Origin: Pseudescherichia sp031998825
GTDB taxonomy: Bacteria > Pseudomonadota > Gammaproteobacteria > Enterobacterales > Enterobacteriaceae
DNA: 64,000 nt
NCBI RefSeq assembly: GCF_031998825.1
Contig: NZ_DAMACX010000004.1
Span: forward strand, 1 to 64,000
Direction: 5' to 3'
Below are positions 44,797 through 53,411 of the stretch, one piece after another (the stretch's first letter is position 1; every line of letters begins with the position of its first letter). Both the position numbers and the translations under genes were made by a program. Below the pieces are notes generated by a model. The model saw only the letters and a list, made by a program, of their open reading frames with translations, was not told where the DNA came from and did not search any database.

Positions 44797-45759
44797 GTGG
44801 ATGATAACGGTCTGTCGGACAAACGAATAGCCGAGCGTCGCGAAGAGGATAGGCCCCAAATCTTCCGTACGCTGCGCAATATTGATCTCAACCTGTTGAC
44901 GATCTTTGAGGCCGTGTATGTTCACAAAGGCATCGTTAACGCGGCGAAGGTGCTTAACCTGACCCCTTCAGCGATTAGCCAGTCTATTCAAAAATTGCGT
45001 GCCATCTTTCCCGATCCTTTGTTTATCCGGAAAGGCCAGGGCGTGACCCCCACGGCGTATGCCACGCATCTGCACGAGTATGTTAGCCTTGGGCTGGAGT
45101 CCATTCTGGGCGCGCTGGATCTTACCGGCAGCTATGATAAACAGCGTACTATCACCATCGGTACACCGCCTTCATTAGGCACCCTCCTGATCCCACCTAT
45201 TTATAAAGCAATTAAAGAGGCCCATCCACACCTGCTGATCCGTAACATCCCCATCCTCGATGCTGAGAATCAGCTAGGCCAGTTCCAGACGGATCTGATC
45301 ATCGATACGCATGTGCAGGGCACCCGCACCCTTAACCACCATACTCTCTATACCGACCAGCTGATCCTGATCTGCCGAAAGGATCACCCCTGCCTGCAGC
45401 AGCCGCTGACCGAAGCGACGCTGAGCCAGTATGAACATACTCTACTGATGCTGGAGGGACAGAGTATGGGTACGATGCGGCAGAAGGTACGGGAGCTGTT
45501 CCCGGAGCAGCCAGTAAGCTTTAGCAGCTACAATATGTTCACAATTGCGGCACTCATCAGTCACAGCGATATGCTGGGCCTGATGCCGTCACGCTTGTTC
45601 ACCTTCTTTAACTCTTGTTGGCCTCTGACGGAAATCGATTTCCCTCCGCTGCACAATGCATCCGTGGAGGTTTCGCTCTATTACAACAAGTTAAGCTTAC
45701 GGGATCCGGTGCTGGAGAACGTCATCAGCGTGATTCGAAATGCCTTTGAGGGGAAATAG
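44797..45759 (+). CDS. ybeF: LysR-type regulator YbeF
   Basis: A 320-residue LysR-family protein. The N-terminal winged HTH (about 30-90: LNLLTIFEAVYVHKGIVNAAKVLNLTPSAISQSIQKLR) is nearly identical to E. coli YbeF, while the effector domain is more divergent. The GTG at 44797 is favoured over the TTG at 44791 because GGAG sits seven bases before it. The 297 bp upstream contain a 7-bp inverted repeat (44653-44673) and must hold the promoter. Target genes unknown. It lies between lipB and lipA. Confidence 0.9.
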   Translation: MDDNGLSDKRIAERREEDRPQIFRTLRNIDLNLLTIFEAVYVHKGIVNAAKVLNLTPSAISQSIQKLRAIFPDPLFIRKGQGVTPTAYATHLHEYVSLGLESILGALDLTGSYDKQRTITIGTPPSLGTLLIPPIYKAIKEAHPHLLIRNIPILDAENQLGQFQTDLIIDTHVQGTRTLNHHTLYTDQLILICRKDHPCLQQPLTEATLSQYEHTLLMLEGQSMGTMRQKVRELFPEQPVSFSSYNMFTIAALISHSDMLGLMPSRLFTFFNSCWPLTEIDFPPLHNASVEVSLYYNKLSLRDPVLENVISVIRNAFEGK

Positions 45760-45960
45760 CCGCCTGGCCTGATGCCCGACGCTCTCTGGACATAGGGCAC
45801 AAAACAACAACTATTTTACAATTTGCCGGGCTGGCAGGCTGCTTTATCGCCTCTATAGATGATATACTGCCGCCCAGCTAATTCAAAAATAGTTGAGAAA
45901 TACAACATTCCCTTGAATTGAAATGCTCCCTTCGTTATTCGCAACTGGAACACGCACGCT

Positions 45961-46926
45961 ATGAGTAAACCCATTGTGATGGAACGCGGTGTTAAATACC
46001 GCGATGCCGATAAAATGGCCCTTATCCCGGTTAAAAACGTGGTAACAGAGCGCGAAGCCCTGTTAAGAAAACCGGAGTGGATGAAGATCAAACTGCCGGC
46101 AGACTCCTCCCGCATCCAGGGTATTAAAGCGGCCATGCGCAAAAACGGCCTCCATTCCGTCTGTGAAGAGGCGTCCTGCCCTAACCTGGCGGAGTGTTTC
46201 AATCACGGTACGGCGACCTTCATGATCCTGGGCGCAATCTGTACCCGCCGCTGCCCATTCTGCGACGTTGCCCATGGCCGTCCGGTTGCCCCTGATGCCA
46301 ACGAGCCGCTGAAGCTGGCGCAAACTATTGCCGACATGGCCCTGCGCTATGTGGTTATCACCTCCGTTGACCGCGACGATCTGCGCGACGGCGGCGCTCA
46401 GCACTTTGCCGACTGCATCAGCGCCATCCGCGAGAAGAGCCCGAGCATCCGCATTGAGACCCTGGTTCCTGACTTCCGTGGCCGTATGGATCGTGCGCTG
46501 GATATCCTCTCCGCCACGCCGCCGGACGTCTTTAACCACAACCTGGAGAACGTGCCGCGTATCTACCGCAAAGTACGTCCAGGTGCGGACTACAACTGGT
46601 CCCTGAAGCTGCTGGAGCGCTTTAAAGAGGCCCACCCGGATATCCCGACTAAGTCAGGCCTGATGGTTGGCCTGGGCGAGACCAACGAAGAGATCGTGGA
46701 CGTGATGCGCGACCTGCGTCGCCACGGCGTGACCATGCTGACCCTCGGCCAGTATCTGCAGCCAAGCCGTCACCACCTGCCGGTACAGCGCTACGTTAGC
46801 CCGGAAGAGTTTGACGAGATGAAAGCCGAAGCGCTGGCAATGGGCTTTACCCACGCGGCCTGTGGCCCGTTTGTTCGCTCCTCTTATCATGCCGATCTGC
46901 AGGCAAAAGGGATCGAAGTTAAGTAG
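45961..46926 (+). CDS. lipA: Lipoyl synthase
   Basis: A 321-residue radical-SAM enzyme, E. coli length. The auxiliary cluster motif CEEASCPNLAEC (near 68-79), the radical-SAM triad CTRRCPFC (near 94-101) and the C-terminal RSSY are all present. It inserts two sulfurs into protein-bound octanoate made by LipB. Confidence 0.98.
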   Translation: MSKPIVMERGVKYRDADKMALIPVKNVVTEREALLRKPEWMKIKLPADSSRIQGIKAAMRKNGLHSVCEEASCPNLAECFNHGTATFMILGAICTRRCPFCDVAHGRPVAPDANEPLKLAQTIADMALRYVVITSVDRDDLRDGGAQHFADCISAIREKSPSIRIETLVPDFRGRMDRALDILSATPPDVFNHNLENVPRIYRKVRPGADYNWSLKLLERFKEAHPDIPTKSGLMVGLGETNEEIVDVMRDLRRHGVTMLTLGQYLQPSRHHLPVQRYVSPEEFDEMKAEALAMGFTHAACGPFVRSSYHADLQAKGIEVK

Positions 46927-46956
46927 TTCTGCAATAACTACTTACACTATCGCAAT

Positions 46957-46987
46957 AAAAAAACCGGCCTGAGCGCCGGTTTTTTTT
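46957..46987. terminator. Bidirectional terminator, lipA / tatE
   Basis: ACCGGC / GCCGGT with flanking A and T tracts between two convergent genes. Confidence 0.85.
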
Positions 46988-47011
46988 ATCGCAAGCCATT
47001 CGGCATTGCCA

Positions 47012-47215
47012 TTACTCTTTGTGAGAGAGCTTCTCTGCCGGGATGTCACCGTCAACGCTCTTTTTCGCGCTGGTGTCATCGTCGTTCATCGCTTTCTTAA
47101 AGCCTTTAATGGCTGCGCCGAGGTCACCGCCGAGGGTACGCAATTTCTTCGTCCCAAACAGCAAAACAACCAGTGCGGCAACTACCAGCAGCTTAGTAAT
47201 ACTAATCTCACCCAT
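47012..47215 (-). CDS. tatE: Sec-independent translocase protein TatE
   Basis: A 67-residue TatA paralogue: N-terminal membrane helix (ITKLLVVAALVVLLFG), hinge FGTKKL, amphipathic helix GGDLGAAIKGFKKA and a charged tail ending EKLSHKE, as in E. coli. The ATG at 47215 gives the E. coli length and has AAGAAGG upstream. It is a minor component of the twin-arginine pore. Confidence 0.97.
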   Translation of the reverse strand: MGEISITKLLVVAALVVLLFGTKKLRTLGGDLGAAIKGFKKAMNDDDTSAKKSVDGDIPAEKLSHKE

Positions 47216-47343
47216 AAATACCTTCTTTACTGAAAACAGGCTGCGTAATGCGCCGTTGAAACCTGACTCTATTAACGGATATTCGGCGCGCGCACACAAT
47301 AGCAATCTGTAACAAGGTGAATCAAGCGTTGTTTAAAAAAACA

Positions 47344-48132
47344 TCACAACAGCTGCGGGGGTGCAAAGCGGCGATGACGCAGCACCGGCAGCTTCTCCCG
47401 CGTCTCCTGCACCCGTGCAGCGCTCACTTCAGCGCAGATCAGCTGCGGCTCCTGCGCCGCGGCCGCTATGGTCACCCCCAGCGGATCGACAACGCGACTC
47501 TGACCAATATTTTTATTGCCGCACTCGCCGGCGGCCACCAGGTAGCAGGTGGTATCCAGCGCCCGCGCCGCCAGCAGCGTCGCCCAGTGCTGCTCCTTCA
47601 GCGGCCCGCGCACCCAGGCGGCAGGCAGCACCAGCAGCTCCGCACCCTGCAGGGCCAGGCTCAGCGCCAGCTCGGGAAAGCGCAGATCGTAGCAGGTCAT
47701 CAGCCCAACCTTCATGCCCGCGACCTCAATCAGCGGTGGAATGGCGCTGCCCGCATCCACCCGGCTCGACTCGAGGATGCTGAAAGCGTCGTAGAGATGT
47801 AGCTTGGCGTAGCGGGCAACGATCTCTCCTGCCCGTAGCACAACCAGGGTATTCGCCGCCCTGCCCTGGGTAGAGGGCACGTGTATGGTCAATACCGTAG
47901 TCATGGCGTTTTTCCGGCTCTCCGCCAGCAGCAGGGTCAGAAAGCCGCCGTCCAGCGGCTGCGCCGAGGCTACCGAGAGACCCGGATCGCTGTCGCTGCG
48001 AGCCAGCAGCGCCTCAGGCAGCACCAGCAGCGCGGCCCCCCGCTTTGCCGCCTGCGCCATCAGCGCGACGCAGGTCCGGGCATTGCTCTCCCACTCCGCC
48101 GTCACCACAAACTGTCCCGCTGCCACAATCAT
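47344..48132 (-). CDS. ybeM: Deaminated glutathione amidase (Nit1-like nitrilase)
   Basis: A 262-residue nitrilase-superfamily hydrolase with the triad E40 (LPEALL), K110 (YAKLHLYD) and C147 (MTCYDLRFPEL). Enterobacterial YbeM repairs deaminated glutathione formed by transaminase side reactions. In E. coli K-12 the locus is disrupted; here the frame is intact and full length. It shares orientation with tatE (129 bp apart) and diverges from crcB. Confidence 0.93.
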   Translation of the reverse strand: MIVAAGQFVVTAEWESNARTCVALMAQAAKRGAALLVLPEALLARSDSDPGLSVASAQPLDGGFLTLLLAESRKNAMTTVLTIHVPSTQGRAANTLVVLRAGEIVARYAKLHLYDAFSILESSRVDAGSAIPPLIEVAGMKVGLMTCYDLRFPELALSLALQGAELLVLPAAWVRGPLKEQHWATLLAARALDTTCYLVAAGECGNKNIGQSRVVDPLGVTIAAAAQEPQLICAEVSAARVQETREKLPVLRHRRFAPPQLL

Positions 48133-48198
48133 CTTCTCACCTCTCTGCCCGTTGCGTTAAACTTAGCGACCTGACACATCAAATAGCAGGAATCGGTA

Positions 48199-48582
48199 GT
48201 GATACAACTGTTTTTTGCGGTTTTTATCGGCGGCGGGACCGGCAGCGTGCTGCGCTGGTTTCTCGGTATGAAGCTTAACCCGTTACACAACGCGATCCCT
48301 CTCGGTACCCTGACGGCAAACCTGGCGGGGGCATTTATTATTGGGATGGGGCTGGCGTGGTTTAACCGCATGACCCACATCGATCCGCTGTGGAAACTGC
48401 TCATTACCACCGGCTTCTGCGGCGGCCTGACCACCTTCTCGACCTTTTCCGCTGAGGTGGTATTTCTGCTGCAGGATGGCCGTGCGGGCTGGGCGCTGCT
48501 GAACGTGGCGGTGAACCTGCTTGGCTCTTTTGCGATGACGGCGCTGGCCTTCTGGATCGTCTCTGCTACGCACGCACAGTAG
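48199..48582 (+). CDS. crcB: Fluoride exporter CrcB/Fluc
   Basis: A 127-residue, four-helix fluoride channel. Hallmarks GGGTGSVLRW near 11-20, GTLTANLAGAF with the conserved Asn, and GFCGGLTTFSTFS with the TTFSTF polar track are present. It acts as an antiparallel dimer in the inner membrane. It starts with GTG at 48199. No fluoride riboswitch is evident in the 66 bp upstream. Confidence 0.96.
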   Translation: MIQLFFAVFIGGGTGSVLRWFLGMKLNPLHNAIPLGTLTANLAGAFIIGMGLAWFNRMTHIDPLWKLLITTGFCGGLTTFSTFSAEVVFLLQDGRAGWALLNVAVNLLGSFAMTALAFWIVSATHAQ

Positions 48583-48611
48583 CGCCATCAGGCGTTATGC
48601 AGGAATTCAGA

Positions 48612-48640
48612 CGAAAAAAAACCCGCTTTCCAGCGAGTTT
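48612..48640 (-). terminator. cspE terminator
   Basis: On the minus strand ACTCGCT / AGCGGGT (one T-G pair) with loop GGAA is followed by eight or more T. About 25 bp after the cspE stop. Confidence 0.8.
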
Positions 48641-48663
48641 TAGAGTTCTGTCTTATCGCTAAC

Positions 48664-48873
48664 TTAGATAGGCATTACGTTAGCAGCAGAAGGGCCTTTG
48701 GCACCGTTAGTGATTTCAAACTCTACGCGCTGACCTTCAGCCAGAGTTTTGAAACCATTGCTCTGGATTGCAGAGAAGTGTACGAACACGTCTTTGCTGC
48801 CATCTTCCGGAGTAATGAAACCGAATCCTTTGGACTCATTAAACCACTTAACGTTACCTTTAATCTTAGACAT
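48664..48873 (-). CDS. cspE: Cold-shock-family RNA chaperone CspE
   Basis: A 69-residue cold-shock domain with both RNA-binding motifs, KGFGFI and VFVHFSAI. CspE melts RNA hairpins and acts as a transcription antiterminator in E. coli. The ATG at 48873 gives MSKIKGNVKWF and the usual length; a TTG one codon upstream is disregarded. Its leader holds a terminator-like hairpin ending 19 bases before the start codon. Confidence 0.97.
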   Translation of the reverse strand: MSKIKGNVKWFNESKGFGFITPEDGSKDVFVHFSAIQSNGFKTLAEGQRVEFEITNGAKGPSAANVMPI

Positions 48874-48891
48874 CAAAATTACCTTTACATG

Positions 48892-48915
48892 AAAAACGAC
48901 ACAAATGCTGTGTCG
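48892..48915 (-). terminator. Terminator-like hairpin in the cspE leader
   Basis: On the minus strand CGACACA / TGTGTCG with a 5-base loop is followed by TTTTT. It lies 67 bp after the cusA stop and 19 bp before cspE. It could end the efflux operon, attenuate cspE, or both. Confidence 0.65.
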
Positions 48916-48981
48916 GGTATCAGTACAACAATTGTCATGACTTTTGTCCAGTCGATATTCATTAAAAAGTGATAAATGTCG

Positions 48982-51900
48982 CTATCTTTTTTTATCCAGC
49001 TGCAATATTTGCTGTTTTTTCAGCGGGGAAGTGCGATGGATTAAAAAATAGAGCGCCGGGATGACAAACATCGACAGCAGGGGCGCCGTGAGCATTCCGC
49101 CTATCATTGGGGCGGCAATTCGCCGCATCACTTCTGCTCCGGTGCCATCGCCCCACATGATCGGCAGTAGCCCCGCCATGATGGTGGCAACGGTCATCAC
49201 CTTTGGCCGTACGCGCAGCACCGCCCCCTCATGAATCGCCTGAATTAACGAGTGATTTTCGGCGTTCCCAGCATAGACACCACGCCGGACCAGCGCCTGG
49301 TTAAGATAGAGCACCATGATCACGCCAAACTCGGCGGCCACCCCCGCGAGAGCAATAAACCCAACAGCCCCGGCCACCGACAGGTTATATCCCAATAGCC
49401 AGAGCAGCCAGACGCCGCCAATCAGCGCAAACGGCAACGTGCCCATAATCAGCAGCGCATCGGTTATCCGCTTGAAGGTCAGATAGAGCAGCACGAAAAT
49501 AATCGCCAGCGTCACCGGCAGGACCATTTTTAACGTCGCCGTTGCCCGCTCAAGGTACTCAAACTGCCCGGCCCAGGAGAGCGTTACCCCCTTGGGCAGC
49601 GAGACCTGCTCCGCTACCCGCTGCTGCATATCGGCTACCGCGGATTTCAGATCGCGCCCGCGCAGATCGACGTAAATCCAGTTCGACAGGCGCGCGTTTT
49701 CACTTTTCAACATCGGCGGCCCCTCGCTGACTACGATCTCCGCCAGCTCGCCCAACGCCACCTGGCTGCCGTTTTCGGTTACAACCGGCAGCATACGCAG
49801 CTTGCTAACGCTGTCGCGCAGATCGCGCGGATAGCGAATATTGATCGGGTAGCGCTCGCGCCCGGCCAGCACTTCGCCGACGTTCTCCCCGCCTACCAGC
49901 GTCGAGACCAGCGACTGTAGCGCCTTCACCGACACGCCATAGCGCGCCGCCTGCTGACGATTAATTTTGATATCGATATAGCGCCCGCCCGCCAGCCGCT
50001 CCGCCAGCGCAGAGGTCACGCCGGGCACGCTTTTCACCACCTGCTCTATCTGCTGCGCCGCCCTCTCGATATCGGCAATTGAATTACCGTTCACCTTAAT
50101 CCCCACCGGACTTTTAATCCCGGTCGCCAGCATATCCAGCCGGTTGCGGATCGGCGGCACCCAGACGTTAGCGATCCCCGGCACGCTGACGGTTCTGTCC
50201 AGCTCCTCTACCAGCTTCGCCGGGGTCATGCCCGCACGCCACTGGTCGCGCGGCTTAAAGCGGATAGTGGTTTCGATCATGGTGAGCGGCGCGGGATCGG
50301 TGGCCGTCTCCGCCCTCCCTGCTTTGCCCATCACGCTCGCTACCTCCGGCACGCTTTTGATCAGCCGATCGGTCTGCTGAAGCAGCCTTGCCGCCTCACG
50401 GGCCGAGATGCCCGGCAGCGTAGAGGGCATATAGAGCAGGTCGCCCTCGTCCATCGGCGGCATAAATTCGCTGCCGAGACGGCTTAGCGGCCACAGCGTC
50501 GCCAGCAGCAGCAACAGGGCCAGCGCCAGAGTGGTTTTCGGCCACGCCAGCACCCTGTCCAGCAGCGGCGCGTAGGCTCGCGTCAGCCAGCGGTTAAGGG
50601 GATTGGCCTGCTCGTCGGGAATACGTCCGCGAATAAACAGCCCCATCAGCACCGGCACCAGCGTGATCCCCAGCCCCGCCGCTACCGCCATCGACCAGGT
50701 TTTGGTGAAGGCGAGCGGGGAGAACATCCGCCCCTCCTGCGCCTCAAGCGAGAAGACCGGAATAAACGACAGGGTGATGATCAGCAGGCTACAGAAGAGC
50801 GCCGGACCCACCTCCACCGCCGCCTGCTCGGCGATCCGCCAGTACTCTGTCCCTGCGGGCTGACGCCCTGGATGCTCGTGCCGCCACTGCTCCAGCACCT
50901 TGTGCATGTTCTCGATCATCACGATGGCGGCATCAACCATCGCGCCGATGGCGATGGCGATGCCGCCCAGCGACATGATATTGGCGTTGATCCCCTGATA
51001 GTGCATGATGATAAACGCCCCGAGGATGCCCAGCGGCAGCGAGACAATGGCTACCAGCGCCGATCGAAAATGGAACAGGAACAGGGTGCAGATCAGCGCG
51101 ACAACAATAAACTCCTCCACCAGCTTATGGCTAAGGGTCTCTACCGCATGCGCAATCAGCGCCGAGCGGTCATAGACTGACACAATCTCCACCCCCGCTG
51201 GCAGGTTACGCTGGAGATCGCGCAGCTTAGCCTTCACCGCGTGCAGGGTCTCCAGCGCGTTTTTGCCGTAGCGCATCACGATAATGCCCCCGGCCACCTC
51301 GCCTTCGCCGTTATACTCCGCGACGCCGCGACGGATCTCCGGCCCGTTGCGGAGGGTGGCGACATCCCCCAGCAGCACCGGCACGCCGCCGCGGCTGTCG
51401 ATAAAGATCTGGCGAAACTCAGCCAGGCTATGAAGATAGCCGGTGGTACGTACCATATACTCAGCTTCGCCCATCTCCAGCAGCGCGCCGCCGCTCTCCT
51501 GGTTCGCCGCCTGGACCGCATCAATCATCTGCTGGTGGGTGATATTCAGGGCACGCATCCGTGCCGGATCGGGAATGATTTGATACTGGCGCACCATGCC
51601 GCCGACGCTGGCCACCTCCGCCACGTTGGGCACGGTTTTCAGTTCAAACTTCAGCGTCCAGTCCTGTAAAGCCCGCAGATCGGCAAGACTGTGTTTACCG
51701 CTGCGATCGACCAGAGCATATTCGTAGATCCAACCGACGCCGGTGGCGTCCGGCCCCAGCCCGACGTTAACCCCGGCAGGCAGCTGCTCCTGGATCTGGC
51801 TCAAATACTCCAGCACCCGGGAGCGCGCCCAGTAGAGATCGGTCCCATCCTCAAACAGGATGTAGACATAGGCATCGCCGAACATCGAGAAGCCGCGCAC

Positions 51901-52143
51901 CGTTTTCGCTCCCGGCACCGAGAGCATGGTCGTAGTGAGCGGATAGGTCACCTGATCCTCAATAATCTGCGGCGCTTTGCCCGGATAGCTGGCGCGTACG
52001 ATGACCTGCACGTCAGAGAGATCGGGCAGCGCATCCAGCGGCGCGCGCTGAAGCGACCAGAGTCCCCACACCGCGATAACTGCGGCGGCAAGCAGGATCA
52101 GCAGACGGTTGCGCAGCGACGTGCGAATGACGGCGGCGATCAT
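48982..52143 (-). CDS. cusA: Copper/silver-type RND efflux pump CusA
   Basis: A 1053-residue HME-type RND pump (E. coli CusA 1047). It starts with a membrane helix, then APLDALPDLSDVQVIVR, and has twelve membrane segments around two large periplasmic loops. The proton-relay segment GGIAIAIGAMVDAAIVMIENMHK is typical. Methionines used for Cu(I)/Ag(I) in E. coli appear to be conserved: PPMDEGDLLYM, GRAETATDPAPLTM and RLDMLATGIKSP. It exports monovalent metal from periplasm and cytosol. Its ATG overlaps the cusB stop by 4 bp. The operon lies where E. coli has pagP. Confidence 0.93.
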   Translation of the reverse strand: MIAAVIRTSLRNRLLILLAAAVIAVWGLWSLQRAPLDALPDLSDVQVIVRASYPGKAPQIIEDQVTYPLTTTMLSVPGAKTVRGFSMFGDAYVYILFEDGTDLYWARSRVLEYLSQIQEQLPAGVNVGLGPDATGVGWIYEYALVDRSGKHSLADLRALQDWTLKFELKTVPNVAEVASVGGMVRQYQIIPDPARMRALNITHQQMIDAVQAANQESGGALLEMGEAEYMVRTTGYLHSLAEFRQIFIDSRGGVPVLLGDVATLRNGPEIRRGVAEYNGEGEVAGGIIVMRYGKNALETLHAVKAKLRDLQRNLPAGVEIVSVYDRSALIAHAVETLSHKLVEEFIVVALICTLFLFHFRSALVAIVSLPLGILGAFIIMHYQGINANIMSLGGIAIAIGAMVDAAIVMIENMHKVLEQWRHEHPGRQPAGTEYWRIAEQAAVEVGPALFCSLLIITLSFIPVFSLEAQEGRMFSPLAFTKTWSMAVAAGLGITLVPVLMGLFIRGRIPDEQANPLNRWLTRAYAPLLDRVLAWPKTTLALALLLLLATLWPLSRLGSEFMPPMDEGDLLYMPSTLPGISAREAARLLQQTDRLIKSVPEVASVMGKAGRAETATDPAPLTMIETTIRFKPRDQWRAGMTPAKLVEELDRTVSVPGIANVWVPPIRNRLDMLATGIKSPVGIKVNGNSIADIERAAQQIEQVVKSVPGVTSALAERLAGGRYIDIKINRQQAARYGVSVKALQSLVSTLVGGENVGEVLAGRERYPINIRYPRDLRDSVSKLRMLPVVTENGSQVALGELAEIVVSEGPPMLKSENARLSNWIYVDLRGRDLKSAVADMQQRVAEQVSLPKGVTLSWAGQFEYLERATATLKMVLPVTLAIIFVLLYLTFKRITDALLIMGTLPFALIGGVWLLWLLGYNLSVAGAVGFIALAGVAAEFGVIMVLYLNQALVRRGVYAGNAENHSLIQAIHEGAVLRVRPKVMTVATIMAGLLPIMWGDGTGAEVMRRIAAPMIGGMLTAPLLSMFVIPALYFLIHRTSPLKKQQILQLDKKR

Positions 52144-53411
52144 GGCATCACCTCCCCGCCGTGCATGGCGTGGTTATGGTCATGCTCCATCGCCGGGACG
52201 GCAACCGGCGGTGCGTCCACCGTGGACTGCGGCAGGGCGCTGCGCAGGCTGGCTTCGGAATCAATCAGGAACTGGCCGGAGGTCACTACGCTGTCACCTG
52301 CCTTTACGCCGCTGAGGATCGGCGTCCAGCCCCCGGAGGCGATCCCGGTTGTGACGTTGACCGCCCTGAAGTGGCCCTCTCCGGTTGCCAGCAGCACACG
52401 GGTCTGGGTACCGGTATCAATCACCGCCTCCTCCGGGACCGCCAGCACCGGCTGACGGGCGGCGCTCTCCGGCAGGGTTACCGTCAGGAACATGCCGGGC
52501 TTAAGCCTCTGCTGCGGGTTATCCAGTACGATGCGCGCCTTCAGGGTGCGGGTGGTGGTCTCCAGCTGCGGGAGCAGCTCGCTCACCCGGCCATGAAATG
52601 CCTCGCCGGGCAGGCTTTCGGCGGTCGCGATAATCTCGCTGCCGATGCTCAGAGTCTGCATCTCTCCTGGCGCGTAGTCCACCACCAGCCAGACCGGATC
52701 GAGGCTTGCCAGCTCAAACAGCGGCTGCGTTGCCTCTACCCGTGCCCCCTCGCGTACATCAAGCTTCACCACGTAGCCACCGCGTCCCGCGCGCAGGGTC
52801 AGGCGCGTCTGCGGTTTGCCGCTGCGCTCCAACTCGCGCACGATGGCATCGGGCATAAACTGCAGGGCCAGGCGCGCTCGGGCGGCCTGGGTCAGGGCGG
52901 CATCCCCCAGCTGGCGTACGGCCAGATACTCCTGCTGCGCTGCGGTCCACTCCGGGATCCAGAGACGGGCCAGCGGCTCGCCCGCTTTCACCCACTGCTG
53001 AGGGGCGCGTACGTAGAGGGACTCAACCATCCCCGAGGCGGGCGCAGGGACAATCTGAATACTGCGCTCGTCGGTGGTCACTGTGGCATAGGCGGAGAGC
53101 GCCGGAGCAAGGGAGCGCATCTGTGCCTGGGCGGTGGTCATGCCGAGGTTTTGCTGCTGTCGGGCGCTGACTGCAACGCCGGTCTCCTCCGGTGCGTCAT
53201 CGGCGTAGCGCGGCATCAGATCCATATCCATAAACGGAGACTTACCCGGCTTATCGAAACGCTGCTCAGGCACCATGGGATCGTACCAGTAGAGCACCTT
53301 GCGTGCGGGCGGCTGCTCCACGGCGGGAGCCTGCTCGTGATGTCCGGCAAGATAGCCCGCCCCGGCGGCCAGCGTGGCGACAAGGGCTAACAAAATCACT
53401 AATTTTTTCAT
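52140..53411 (-). CDS. cusB: RND efflux periplasmic adaptor CusB
   Basis: A 423-residue membrane-fusion protein with an N-terminal anchor (1-22). The metal-binding methionines of E. coli CusB are matched by M46, M61 and M63 in YDPMVPEQRFDKPGKSPFMDMD. Lipoyl, beta-barrel and hairpin domains follow. The C-terminus is unusual: MEHDHNHAMHGGEVMP, rich in His and Met, suggesting an extra metal site. The ATG at 53411 overlaps the upstream gene by 4 bp; an earlier in-frame start lies inside that gene. Confidence 0.92.
   Translation of the reverse strand: MKKLVILLALVATLAAGAGYLAGHHEQAPAVEQPPARKVLYWYDPMVPEQRFDKPGKSPFMDMDLMPRYADDAPEETGVAVSARQQQNLGMTTAQAQMRSLAPALSAYATVTTDERSIQIVPAPASGMVESLYVRAPQQWVKAGEPLARLWIPEWTAAQQEYLAVRQLGDAALTQAARARLALQFMPDAIVRELERSGKPQTRLTLRAGRGGYVVKLDVREGARVEATQPLFELASLDPVWLVVDYAPGEMQTLSIGSEIIATAESLPGEAFHGRVSELLPQLETTTRTLKARIVLDNPQQRLKPGMFLTVTLPESAARQPVLAVPEEAVIDTGTQTRVLLATGEGHFRAVNVTTGIASGGWTPILSGVKAGDSVVTSGQFLIDSEASLRSALPQSTVDAPPVAVPAMEHDHNHAMHGGEVMP

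Noticed and set aside
48133..48198. Fluoride riboswitch upstream of crcB
   Set aside because: Only 66 bp separate crcB from ybeM, and the conserved fluoride-aptamer segments are not seen.
48918..48945. CusR-like box (TGACAATTGT) near the cspE leader
   Set aside because: Only one half of the CusR palindrome matches, and the site lies downstream of cusA, not at the operon promoter.
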